44,641 nt of DNA from an uncultured Ectothiorhodospiraceae bacterium (GTDB taxonomy: Bacteria; Pseudomonadota; Gammaproteobacteria; UBA9214). The position numbers were made by a program, and so were the translations under genes. The notes beneath the pieces were generated by a model. That model was not told where the DNA came from. It saw only the letters and a program-made list of their open reading frames with translations, and did no database searches. Below are positions 7,370 to 15,841 of the stretch, in pieces. The stretch lies in contig CAMYJZ010000033.1 in NCBI GenBank assembly GCA_947258845.1, forward strand, positions 1 to 44,641, given 5' to 3'. Each line of letters begins with the position of its first letter. Positions within the stretch are counted from its first letter, which is position 1.

Positions 7370-8365
7370 TTATCCCTTGCTACTGGTGCGATCATAATCC
7401 TCGTAGGCCGAGATAATACGCTGCACCAGCGGGTGGCGCACGACATCATGCGAGGCGAAGAAGGTGAAGCTGATGCCCTTCTGGTTCTTGAGTACGTCGG
7501 CAACCTGGCGCAGGCCCGACTGTGTCTGTTTGGGCAGATCGATCTGGGTGATATCTCCAGTCACGACCGCGGTTGATCCGAAACCGATACGGGTTAGAAA
7601 CATCTTCATCTGCTCGATGGTCGTGTTCTGTGCCTCATCAAGGATGATGAAGGAATCGTTCAGGCTGCGCCCACGCATGAAGGCGAGCGGCGCCACTTCG
7701 ATGACATTGCGCTCGATCAGCTTCGCCACCCGGTCCAGCCCCAGCATTTCATACAATGCGTCATACAGCGGCCGCAGGTAGGGATCGACTTTCTGCGTCA
7801 TATCGCCGGGTAGAAAACCCAGGCGCTCCCCCGCCTCCACCGCCGGGCGCACCAGCACCAGGCGACTGACCTTTTCCTGTGTAAGGGCCTGCACCGCGCA
7901 GGCCACCGCAAGATAGGTCTTGCCGGTCCCGGCGGGGCCGATACCGAAGTTCAGGTCATGGCGGATAATATTCTTCAGATAGTGGTCCTGGTTGACACCA
8001 CGCGGGGAGATCGGCTTGCAGGGCGTGTGGATCAGTACTGCATCCTCACTGCCTGCCGCCCTGGCGCGGGTCTGGTCAGCTCCTGACTGCTGCAGGTAGA
8101 GGTGGACCTTTTCCGGTGTCAGGCCATCGTTCCCGGTCTCCCCATAAAGGCCTTCGAGGATCTCGCCGGCATGTGCAACCGCGCCCGACTCGCCAATGAT
8201 ACGGAAGCGATTGCCGCGGCTATTGATCTCCACACCGAGACGCTGTTCAAGCTGGTGCAGGTGCTCGTCGAATTGCCCGCACAAATCCGCCAGCCGCTCG
8301 TTGTCGGCCGGTTCCAGCGAAATATCGAGGGATTGTATCCGGGAGTTCAAGGCGGGGTCAGGCAC
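7370..8365 (-). CDS. ybeZ: PhoH-like ATPase (YbeZ)
   Basis: A 331-residue PhoH-family NTPase, known to work with YbeY. Walker A is GPAGTGKT (residues 143-150) and Walker B lies in [11 protein letters not shown]. An N-terminal KH-like region (about 40-75, including [10 protein letters not shown]) precedes the ATPase. Its start overlaps the miaB end by 8 bases and its stop is 4 bases before ybeY, so it is tightly co-transcribed and co-translated. Confidence 0.95.
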   Translation of the reverse strand: MPDPALNSRIQSLDISLEPADNERLADLCGQFDEHLHQLEQRLGVEINSRGNRFRIIGESGAVAHAGEILEGLYGETGNDGLTPEKVHLYLQQSGADQTRARAAGSEDAVLIHTPCKPISPRGVNQDHYLKNIIRHDLNFGIGPAGTGKTYLAVACAVQALTQEKVSRLVLVRPAVEAGERLGFLPGDMTQKVDPYLRPLYDALYEMLGLDRVAKLIERNVIEVAPLAFMRGRSLNDSFIILDEAQNTTIEQMKMFLTRIGFGSTAVVTGDITQIDLPKQTQSGLRQVADVLKNQKGISFTFFASHDVVRHPLVQRIISAYEDYDRTSSKG

Positions 8366-9728
8366 AGTTCACTTCCGGAGCGCCCCTGGCCTCGCCTTCT
8401 GCCTGTGCAACAAGCTCGCCCCGCAACGAATTCGGCAGCGCCTCGGTAATGATCACATTGACGAATCGCCCGATCAACGCGGGGTCGGCGTCGAAGTTCA
8501 CAACGCGGTTGTTTTCCGTGCGACCGGAGAGCTGGTCATCCCGCTTGCGCGAGGTCTTCTCGACCAGGATACGTTCGGTATTACCGACCATGCCCGCGCT
8601 GATTTCGGCGGCCATTTCGCTGATACGCGCCTGCAACCGCGCCAGGCGTTCCTTTTTGAGACTGACGGGGACGTCATCCTGGAGTGCGGCCGCAGGTGTG
8701 CCGGGGCGCTGGCTATAGATAAAACTGAAGGAGTGGTCGAACCCGACCGCCTCGATCAGGTCCATGGTCTGCTCGAAGTCGTCGCCGGTCTCGCCGGGAA
8801 ACCCGATAATAAAGTCCGACGACAGGCTGATACCGGGGCGCGCCGCGCGCAGCCTGCGAATGATGGACTTGTACTCCAGTACCGTGTGGTTGCGTTTCAT
8901 CATGGCCAGTACGCAGTCGGAGCCACTCTGCACCGGCAGGTGCAGATGCCCCACCAGTTCCGGCACCTCGGCATACACCTGGATCAGGCTGTCGCTCATT
9001 TCCAGTGGGTGCGAGGTGGTGTAGCGGATGCGGTCGATGCCGTCGATCGCGGCAATATAGGTGATCAGCAGGGCCAGGTCGGCGACTTCACCGTCGTGCA
9101 TGTCGCCGCGATAGGCATTGACGTTCTGGCCCAGCAGGGTGACCTCGCGCACACCCTGCCCGGCCAGGGCGACGGTCTCGGCGATGATGTCATCAAACGG
9201 CCGGCTGACCTCCTCGCCCCGGGTATAGGGCACCACGCAAAAGCTGCAGTACTTGCTGCAACCCTCCATGATGGACACAAAGGCCGTCGGTCCCTCCGCG
9301 CGCGGTGCCGGCAGGCTGTCGAATTTCTCGATTTCCGGGAAACTGATATCGATGACCGGGTGCCGGGCACGCCGGGCTTCATCGATCATGGCGGGCAATC
9401 GATGCAGTGTCTGCGGCCCGAATACCAGGTCGACATAGGGTGCCCGGGCACGGATCGCCTCGCCCTCCTGGCTGGCGACACAGCCACCCACGCCGATCAC
9501 CAGGCCCGGCCGCGCCTCCTTCAGTTCCTTCCAGCGACCCAGTTCGGAGAAGACCTTTTCCTGGGCCTTCTCGCGGATGGAGCAGGTGTTCAGCAACAGC
9601 ACGTCGGCCACGGCCGGATCAGTGGTCATCTCGAGGTGATGCGAGGCGGCCAGCACGTCCGCCATCTTGGCGGAATCGTACTCGTTCATCTGGCAACCGT
9701 GCGTCTTGATGTAGAGCTTGCCTGTCAT
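8358..9728 (-). CDS. miaB: tRNA-2-methylthio-N6-dimethylallyladenosine synthase
   Basis: A 456-residue radical-SAM methylthiotransferase that modifies A37 of tRNAs reading UNN codons. The N-terminal UPF0004 domain carries cluster ligands Cys12 ([10 protein letters not shown]), Cys49 and Cys83. The radical-SAM motif CSKYCSFC supplies Cys157, Cys161 and Cys164. A C-terminal TRAM domain (about 380-445) binds tRNA. It is the first gene of the operon. Its upstream region is occupied by a large inverted repeat and rnpB, so the promoter must lie within 9729-10150. Confidence 0.97.
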   Translation of the reverse strand: MTGKLYIKTHGCQMNEYDSAKMADVLAASHHLEMTTDPAVADVLLLNTCSIREKAQEKVFSELGRWKELKEARPGLVIGVGGCVASQEGEAIRARAPYVDLVFGPQTLHRLPAMIDEARRARHPVIDISFPEIEKFDSLPAPRAEGPTAFVSIMEGCSKYCSFCVVPYTRGEEVSRPFDDIIAETVALAGQGVREVTLLGQNVNAYRGDMHDGEVADLALLITYIAAIDGIDRIRYTTSHPLEMSDSLIQVYAEVPELVGHLHLPVQSGSDCVLAMMKRNHTVLEYKSIIRRLRAARPGISLSSDFIIGFPGETGDDFEQTMDLIEAVGFDHSFSFIYSQRPGTPAAALQDDVPVSLKKERLARLQARISEMAAEISAGMVGNTERILVEKTSRKRDDQLSGRTENNRVVNFDADPALIGRFVNVIITEALPNSLRGELVAQAEGEARGAPEVNCA

Positions 9729-9847
9729 ACCATTTCAAGAAAGATCAATAAACTTCGGTAATCGGTTGAATATACTTTGTTTCCCCGCCGCTTTCCATCC
9801 GGAAAAAAGTCCATCGCCACGAGTCCGCACGGAAAACAAAATCATTT

Positions 9848-10126
9848 CACCGCGGAGACGCAGAGGACGCGGAGAAAAGAAATAATCACTCACCGCAAAG
9901 ACGCAAAGGGCGCAAAGAAAAGATTGAAAAAATTAAAGATAAAACCCCGTGACATCCCCATGCAAGGAAAAATCCATGCCTGTTGCATTCAAGTTTTCGA
10001 ATAAATTCGAGTTCTTGCAGGAATAACCTGGTTTTTACATTAGTTGTTATTTACTTTGCGCCCTTTGCGCCTTTGCGGTGAGATTCTTCTATTGTTTTCC
10101 CCCGCGCCCTCTGCGTCTCCGCGGTG
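9848..10126. repeat. composite long inverted repeat (GC- and A-rich tandem arms)
   Basis: The left arm (9848-9917) contains CACCGCGGAGACGCAGAGG... then a second, related unit CACCGCAAAGACGCAAAGG.... The right arm (10054-10126) has the reverse complements of both units in mirror order, so the roughly 70-base arms could fold into a long stem around a 136-base A+T-rich centre. Similar CACCGC..GAGACGC strings are common dispersed repeats in proteobacteria. The whole 9729-10157 stretch holds no credible gene. It separates rnpB from the miaB operon. Confidence 0.75.
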
Positions 10127-10150
10127 AATAGGGTTGTGAATAAACACTGT

Positions 10151-10157
10151 AAAAAAA
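10151..10157 (-). terminator. T-run ending rnpB
   Basis: On the minus strand the P1 helix of the RNase P RNA is followed directly by seven T residues (plus-strand A run 10151-10157). The base of the RNA plus this T run can act as an intrinsic terminator and mark the 3' end. Confidence 0.6.
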
Positions 10158-10456
10158 GGGAGTCGGCCGGTAAGCCGGGTTCTGTCGTGGACAGCCATTC
10201 GTCTGGGATGCACGTCACCGTGCACCTCGAGCGACCTACCCGGGAACCATGCGGGCCGCATGATCGTTCCCCTATTTGGTCTTGCTCCGGATGGGGTTTA
10301 CCCTGCCACGCCTGTTACCTACGAATACGCTGGCGGGCGGTATATTTTCTGTGGCACTTTCCATGGACTCGCGTCCCCCAGGTGTTACCTGGCACCCTGC
10401 CCTGTGGAGCCCGGACTTTCCTCCCCGCAAGCGGGGCGACTGCCTGGCCAACTCCC
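10158..10456 (-). ncRNA. rnpB: RNase P RNA, bacterial type A
   Basis: The catalytic RNA of RNase P, which trims tRNA 5' leaders. Read on the minus strand it contains the conserved strings GAGGAAAGTCCGGGCTCC, CAGGGTGCCAGGTAACACC, GCCACAGAAAATATACCGCC, GGGTAAACCCC, GAGCAAGACCAAATAGG and GACAGAACCCGGCTTA. The ends GGGAGTTGGCC and GGCCGACTCCC pair as helix P1 and define the borders. At about 299 nucleotides it is shorter than E. coli (377), so some peripheral helices are reduced. A T run follows. Confidence 0.96.
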
Positions 10457-10463
10457 GTGGACA

Positions 10464-10469
10464 AGTATA
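10464..10469 (-). promoter_or_regulatory. -10 element of the rnpB promoter
   Basis: TATACT on the minus strand ends 7 bases before the first nucleotide of the predicted RNA. No strong -35 hexamer was found at the right distance, so this rests on the -10 box and its spacing. Confidence 0.45.
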
Positions 10470-10607
10470 TGGAAAAGCGGCGGTTACGACGACAGAAAAG
10501 TGTACCCAGACCTCATGCCCTGCAGAATATATACGACGCAACTAACTGATATAATTGGTAGCTACCTGTCAGCCCCAGGCAGTAGATGCCACCCGGGATT
10601 CCCTGGA

Positions 10608-11093
10608 TCATGGCCCCCGCCGTTTGCGGAACAGCTGCCCCAGCGCCCGATTAAACGGATTGTCGCGCGACAGCCAGGGGATCACCGGGTGGCGGGCGCG
10701 CAGATTAAACTCCTTGCGCAAGCGCCGCAGGCCCGGATGCTGGTCATCGATCGCCAGGCCGCGGCGCAGTGCCATGTAGGCGCCACCCCTGACGCCCAGC
10801 TTGTATTCGGCCATGGCCAGGTTGTAGTACACCTCTACATCCACCTCCTCACCGACGGCCGCCTTGCGGCACAGCCGCACACCACTCCTGTCGCCCATGA
10901 AGACCCGCACCATTCCATGGAATGAGGTGTAGCGATTCTGAAAGATGTCATCCATCTCGGCCTGCTCGTCGGCAACCCGAAACTTATCCAGCGCCCCCTC
11001 CAGGTCACGTTTCTCATAGCAGCGCAGACCGTCGAGAAAGTCGCTACGCAATCGTGTCCGGCTGCCGGTCTCCCATGGGTCGTATTGCCCCAT
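10608..11093 (-). CDS. hypothetical protein with TPR-like helices
   Basis: A 161-residue soluble helical protein. Segments such as DGLRCYEKRDLEGALDKFRV and VYYNLAMAEYKLGVRGGAYM, then ALRRGLAIDDQHPGLRRLR, look like tetratricopeptide repeats. ATG 11093 has a strong ribosome site (AGGGAGGA) a few bases upstream on the minus strand; open codons farther upstream are antisense to glgA and not credible. It diverges from glgA and precedes the rnpB promoter. The function is unknown; a scaffold or interaction role is only a guess. Confidence 0.78.
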   Translation of the reverse strand: MGQYDPWETGSRTRLRSDFLDGLRCYEKRDLEGALDKFRVADEQAEMDDIFQNRYTSFHGMVRVFMGDRSGVRLCRKAAVGEEVDVEVYYNLAMAEYKLGVRGGAYMALRRGLAIDDQHPGLRRLRKEFNLRARHPVIPWLSRDNPFNRALGQLFRKRRGP

Positions 11094-11312
11094 CGCCCTT
11101 CCTCCCTGTAGTCCTGCGCCAAAATAATTACGCCTGGAATATCCACCAGGCGCCTCGTCCTGTCCTGCGCCTGCACGAGCCACCTGTGCCAGCGGGAAGA
11201 TTAAACCCTGCAGTGGGAAACGCAAGCCGCGTGTCTTGACGCGACCAGCAACTTCCAGCAATCTTGTGGCCCCTCGAACACCAGCAAAAACTACGGGACA
11301 GAATCCACAGGG

Positions 11313-12800
11313 ATGAACATTCTCTTTGCCAGCAGCGAGGTCCATCCCCTGATCAAGACGGGGGGCCTGGCCGATGTCTCCGGCAGCCTGCCGCGTGCCA
11401 TCCTGGGGCTGCACCATGACATTCGTGTCATCATTCCGGCCTACCGCGAAATACTCAGACAGGCCCAGCACCTGACACTGGTCGCCCACCTGGAGCTGGA
11501 GGGCATCAGCCTGCCGGTACGCATTCTGAGCGGGCGGCTCCCCGGTGGCAACGTAAAACTCTATCTGGTCGACTCCCCACCGCATTTCGACCGTACCGGC
11601 AAGCCCTACACCACCAGCAACGGCAGTCCCTGGTCTGACAACGCCGAGCGTTTCACTGTGTTCTGTCGCGCCATCCATGCGCTTGCCGTCAATGCCGCCG
11701 GTCTCGACTGGGAACCGGATATTGTGCATTGCAATGACTGGCAAACGGGTCTGGTACCGGTGATGCTGAAAGAAACGCCAGCGGCACCCGCCTCGATCTT
11801 CACTATCCACAACCTGGCCTATCAGGGATTGTTTGACTGGAAGACATTCAATGCGCTCAAGCTGCCTGCCGACTGGTGGTCGGTCGACGCCTTCGAGTTT
11901 CACGACAAGTTTTCCTTCATCAAGGGTGGCCTGGTCCATGCGGACTGGTTGACAACCGTGAGTCCGAACTATGCCAGGGAGATCTGCACCCCTGAGTTCG
12001 GCTGCGGACTGGAAGGCCTGATCACCCACCGCAAGGAGACCCTGACCGGCATCCTGAACGGTGTGGATTACACGGTCTGGAATCCCGGACGCGATCTGCA
12101 CATCCCGGTGCAGTACAATCGCCGTTCCCTGTTCCACAAGACCGAAAACAAGCGCGAACTGCAGGAGCGCTTTGCCCTGCCCGTAGACAACGCCATACCC
12201 CTGTTCGCCGTCATCAGCCGGCTGGTCGAACAGAAAGGCATCGACCTGATACTGGATATCCTGCCGGAGCTGGTGAAACAGAACGCCCAGCTGGTGGTGC
12301 TCGGCAGTGGCGACAGCCAGCTGGAAGATGCCCTGCAACGGGCCGGTAGCCGGCACCCGAAGCACATCGGCATTCACATCGGCTATGACGAAACCCTGGC
12401 ACACTGTATCGAGGGCGGGGCCGATATCTTCCTGATGCCCTCCCGATTTGAGCCCTGCGGTTTAAACCAGATCTACAGCCTGCGTTACGGGACCGTGCCC
12501 GTGGTGCGCCGCACCGGCGGTCTGGCCGACACCATTGTCGATACCACAGCCGAAACTCTCGCGGACAAGACCGCAACCGGTTTCTGCTTTCAGGCTTCCA
12601 CAGCCCCCGCACTGTGGAGCTCGATCAAGCGCGCCCTCAATCACTACCGCAAACCCGATATCTGGGAGCAGATCGTGGACACCGGCATGCGCCAGGACTT
12701 CAGCTGGAAACGCAGTGCCCAGCAATACACCGAGCTCTATGCCCGGGTCATCGCCCAACGGCAAAAACGACCCCTATTGGAAAAGATTGCTGTTCAATAA
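11313..12800 (+). CDS. glgA: glycogen synthase (ADP-glucose type)
   Basis: A 495-residue GT5 glycosyltransferase that extends alpha-1,4-glucan from ADP-glucose. The donor-site motif KTGGLADV is at residues 15-22. The C-terminal GT-B half has SRLVEQKGIDLI and the active-site region MPSRFEPCGLNQIYSLRYG, followed by RRTGGLADT. The length is typical. No glgB, glgC or glgP is adjacent, so the rest of the pathway must be elsewhere. The 219-base gap to the divergent TPR-like gene probably holds both promoters. A hairpin terminator follows at 12895. Confidence 0.96.
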   Translation: MNILFASSEVHPLIKTGGLADVSGSLPRAILGLHHDIRVIIPAYREILRQAQHLTLVAHLELEGISLPVRILSGRLPGGNVKLYLVDSPPHFDRTGKPYTTSNGSPWSDNAERFTVFCRAIHALAVNAAGLDWEPDIVHCNDWQTGLVPVMLKETPAAPASIFTIHNLAYQGLFDWKTFNALKLPADWWSVDAFEFHDKFSFIKGGLVHADWLTTVSPNYAREICTPEFGCGLEGLITHRKETLTGILNGVDYTVWNPGRDLHIPVQYNRRSLFHKTENKRELQERFALPVDNAIPLFAVISRLVEQKGIDLILDILPELVKQNAQLVVLGSGDSQLEDALQRAGSRHPKHIGIHIGYDETLAHCIEGGADIFLMPSRFEPCGLNQIYSLRYGTVPVVRRTGGLADTIVDTTAETLADKTATGFCFQASTAPALWSSIKRALNHYRKPDIWEQIVDTGMRQDFSWKRSAQQYTELYARVIAQRQKRPLLEKIAVQ

Positions 12801-12862
12801 GTTAGGACTATCTCCTCGAACTTCCCGGAGCAATCCCGAGAGGCTGTAAATCCACCGCGGAG

Positions 12863-12876
12863 GGGTATAATCCCCT
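12863..12876 (+). promoter_or_regulatory. palindrome centred on a -10-like TATAAT before ppc
   Basis: GAGGGG-TATAAT-CCCCTC spans about 12860-12877 and forms a perfect palindrome with TATAAT at 12866-12871. It could be the -10 of the ppc promoter embedded in an operator, or part of an RNA hairpin. No good -35 was found. About 54 bases separate it from the ppc ATG. Confidence 0.4.
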
Positions 12877-12894
12877 CTCCCTGAATCGGAACGG

Positions 12895-12918
12895 GCCACG
12901 CCTAGTCGTGGCTTTTTT
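12895..12918 (+). terminator. intrinsic terminator between glgA and ppc
   Basis: GCCACG-CCTAGT-CGTGGC followed by six T residues is a textbook terminator hairpin. It lies only 6 bases before the ppc start codon and downstream of the TATAAT palindrome, so it may end glgA transcripts or act as an attenuator for ppc. Confidence 0.72.
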
Positions 12919-12924
12919 GTGCAT

Positions 12925-15756
12925 ATGAGAAAAACTGATACACCGCTATTCGATCAACCCCGGGACAAGGACCTGCGCAGCCGGGTACGACTGTTCGGCA
13001 ACCTGCTGGGTGAGGTGCTGCGCGAGCAGGCCGGTGAGGAGATCCTGTCCGGCGTCGAGACCCTGCGCAAGGGCTATATCAAACTGCGCAAAGAGGAAAA
13101 CCCCACCCTGCGTGCACGCCTCTCCAGGGTCATCGATTCCCTGGACCCGGATCAGCTGACCCATGTGATACGGGCATTCAATCTCTATTTCAGCCTGGTG
13201 AATATCGCCGAAGAATCCTTCCATCACGAACAACGCCGGCGCCAGGTCCGCAGGAAGGAACCCTTGTGGATCGGCTCCTTCCTGCAAACTGTGCAGGCAT
13301 TCCACGACGAGGGGGTGGAGCCCTATCAACTGCAGATCCTGCTGAACCAGGCACTCTATTTCCCGGTATTCACGGCACATCCGACCGAGGCCATCCGCCG
13401 CACCGTCATGTCGGCACTGCGCCGCTTCTTCGTGACCAGTGAACAACTGGACGATATGCGGCTCGGCCGCGAGGAACGCAGGGAGATCACCGAAGACCTC
13501 AAGCGCCAGATACAGGTCCTGTGGAAGACCGACGAGGTAAGGGCGCACAAACCCACCGTCGAGGATGAAATCCGCAACGGGCTCTACTATTTTCGCGAAA
13601 GCCTGTTCGAGGCCGTACCCCAGGCCTACCGCTATCTGGAAAAGGCCATCCGGCTTGTTTATGGTGCTGACGGCGACGCCCCGCTGGTGACCGTTCCCGG
13701 CGGCATCATGCAATTCGGCTCCTGGATCGGCGGCGATCGCGACGGCAATCCCTTCGTCAAGCCGGCCACTACCGCAACCGCCCTGCGGCTTCACAGCCGC
13801 GAGGTGCTTATCATCTACCTGCGCCGCATCGAGGAACTGAGCTACCTGTTCACGCATTCCTCGCGACTGTGCTCCTTTTCGCCCGCACTGCTCGAGAGTA
13901 TCCGCCGCGAAGAGCAGCAATTCAGCGACGCCTGCTCAGCCTTCCCGACCCGCTACCTGCATGAGCCCTACCGGCGCAAGCTGTGCATCATGCGTCATCG
14001 CCTGAAACTGAACCTGGAGGCCGTTATCGAGCGTCTGGACGACCCGGATATCGACACCTCGACACAACTGACCGGCTATGCCAGTGAACAGGACCTGCTG
14101 CAGGACCTGCAGCTGATCCGCGACTCCCTGATCGCAAACAATGATGCCGCCCTGGCGGAAGGCCGACTCAAGGACCTGGTCCGGCTGGTGGAGACCTTCG
14201 GCTTCTTCCTGATGCACCTTGATATCCGCCAGGAGTCGACCCGCCATACCGGAGCCATCAGCGAGATCTGCCATGCCCAGCCGGACGGCACAGACTATGA
14301 GGCACTCGATGAGGGCGCACGCCAGAAGTTCCTGACCCGGGCGCTGGCAACTGCGCCGCCAACGCTTGATCGCAGCGCCCTCTCGGCCGAGACACGCGAG
14401 ACCCTGGAGGTATTCGATGTCATGCGGCGCATGCAGCAGGAGGTCAGCCCGAATGCCTTCGGAAATTACGTGATCTCAATGACGCACACGGCCAGCCATG
14501 TACTCGAGGTCATGTACCTTGCCTGGCTGACCGGCCTGGCCGGCAAGCAGGAGGATCAGTGGTTCTGCAATATCCGCATCAGTCCCCTGTTCGAAACCAT
14601 TGAAGACCTCCAGCATGTAGAGGAGGTGCTGTCACAGCTCCTGGACAACACGAGTTACCGCACGCTGCTGAACTGCGCCTGCAAGTGCCAGGAAATCATG
14701 CTGGGCTACTCCGACTCCTGCAAGGACGGTGGCATACTCGCATCCAACTGGAGACTCTACGAGGCGCAGAAAAAGATCATCGCCATTGCCGATAAACACG
14801 GTATCCAGTGCCGGCTGTTTCACGGGCGCGGCGGGACCATCGGCCGCGGCGGCGGCCCCACCCACGAGTCGATCCTGTCCCAGCCGCCGGGCACGGTGCA
14901 CGGACAGGTCAAGTTCACCGAGCAGGGCGAGGTATTGCGCTACAAGTACAGCAATACCGAAACCGCTGTCTACGAACTTTCCATGGGCGTCACCGGCCTG
15001 CTGAAGGCAAGCCGCATCGTGATCAGGCCGCATGATGATGATCGCCGCGATTACATGGCGATCATGGATGAACTCACCCGCCTGGGAGAGGCGTCCTACC
15101 GCGACCTCATCGATCATACCGGGGGCCTGTTTGATTATTTCTACGATGTCACCCCGGTCACCGAAATCGGCCTGCTGAACATCGGCTCCCGCCCCTCGCA
15201 CCGCAAGCAGCAGGACCGCTCCAAGACCTCGATCCGCGCCATCCCCTGGGTGTTCGGCTGGGCCCAGTCCCGCCATACCCTGCCGGCCTGGTACGGACTC
15301 GGTACGGCCCTCGAGCAGTGGCTCAACGACGACCCGGCGCGCCTGCCACAACTGCAAACCATGTACCGCAACTGGCCGTTCTTTCATGTCCTGTTGAGCA
15401 ATATCCAGATGGCACTGTTCAAGGGCGAAATGAACATCGCCCGTGAATACACCCGCCTGGCCAGCGACCCCGAATCGGCCGAGCGCATCTACCGCAAGAT
15501 CAGTGATGAATACCGGCGCACCGTCGTGCAGGTGTTGCAAGTCTGCAAACTGCAACATCTGCTTGAGGAAAGCCCGGCACTTGGCCTGTCTCTGCATCGT
15601 CGCGATCCCTACCTGGATCCGCTGAACAACATCCAGATCACTCTGCTGGGACGCTACCGCAACAGCAGCCTGTCCGAAGACCAGCGTGAACGCTGGCTGC
15701 AGCCGCTGCTGCAGTCGATCAACGCAATCGCCAGCGGAATGCGCAATACCGGCTGA
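12925..15756 (+). CDS. ppc: phosphoenolpyruvate carboxylase
   Basis: A 943-residue enzyme that makes oxaloacetate from PEP and bicarbonate, replenishing the TCA cycle. The catalytic histidine motif FTAHPTEA (His152) and the motifs GSWIGGDRDGNP and FHGRGGTIGRGGGP are present. The C-terminus SGMRNTG is the canonical end. ATG 12925 gives the usual N-terminus; GTG 12919 is a possible alternative. No Shine-Dalgarno site is seen, because the terminator T run occupies that position. A receiver-domain gene follows after 85 bases. Confidence 0.96.
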   Translation: MRKTDTPLFDQPRDKDLRSRVRLFGNLLGEVLREQAGEEILSGVETLRKGYIKLRKEENPTLRARLSRVIDSLDPDQLTHVIRAFNLYFSLVNIAEESFHHEQRRRQVRRKEPLWIGSFLQTVQAFHDEGVEPYQLQILLNQALYFPVFTAHPTEAIRRTVMSALRRFFVTSEQLDDMRLGREERREITEDLKRQIQVLWKTDEVRAHKPTVEDEIRNGLYYFRESLFEAVPQAYRYLEKAIRLVYGADGDAPLVTVPGGIMQFGSWIGGDRDGNPFVKPATTATALRLHSREVLIIYLRRIEELSYLFTHSSRLCSFSPALLESIRREEQQFSDACSAFPTRYLHEPYRRKLCIMRHRLKLNLEAVIERLDDPDIDTSTQLTGYASEQDLLQDLQLIRDSLIANNDAALAEGRLKDLVRLVETFGFFLMHLDIRQESTRHTGAISEICHAQPDGTDYEALDEGARQKFLTRALATAPPTLDRSALSAETRETLEVFDVMRRMQQEVSPNAFGNYVISMTHTASHVLEVMYLAWLTGLAGKQEDQWFCNIRISPLFETIEDLQHVEEVLSQLLDNTSYRTLLNCACKCQEIMLGYSDSCKDGGILASNWRLYEAQKKIIAIADKHGIQCRLFHGRGGTIGRGGGPTHESILSQPPGTVHGQVKFTEQGEVLRYKYSNTETAVYELSMGVTGLLKASRIVIRPHDDDRRDYMAIMDELTRLGEASYRDLIDHTGGLFDYFYDVTPVTEIGLLNIGSRPSHRKQQDRSKTSIRAIPWVFGWAQSRHTLPAWYGLGTALEQWLNDDPARLPQLQTMYRNWPFFHVLLSNIQMALFKGEMNIAREYTRLASDPESAERIYRKISDEYRRTVVQVLQVCKLQHLLEESPALGLSLHRRDPYLDPLNNIQITLLGRYRNSSLSEDQRERWLQPLLQSINAIASGMRNTG

Positions 15757-15841
15757 CACCTGCAGCCAGGGACCATTCGCGGCCTGCCCCCGGGATAGGG
15801 TATAGTAGCCTTCATCCTCATCGAGCGGAGTCGGCCTGTCG

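Noticed and set aside
8196-9761. 521-codon plus-strand frame opposite miaB and phoH
   Set aside because: It is the antisense shadow of two well-recognised genes, with no domain-like features.
9848-10126. Reading the GACGC-rich repeats as a CRISPR array
   Set aside because: Only two units per arm in mirrored order, with no regular unique spacers and no cas genes.
11094-12404. Long minus-strand open frame continuing upstream of the TPR-like gene (598 codons in total)
   Set aside because: It is antisense to glgA, which is a firm family match. Only the part after ATG 11093, which has a strong ribosome site, looks like protein.
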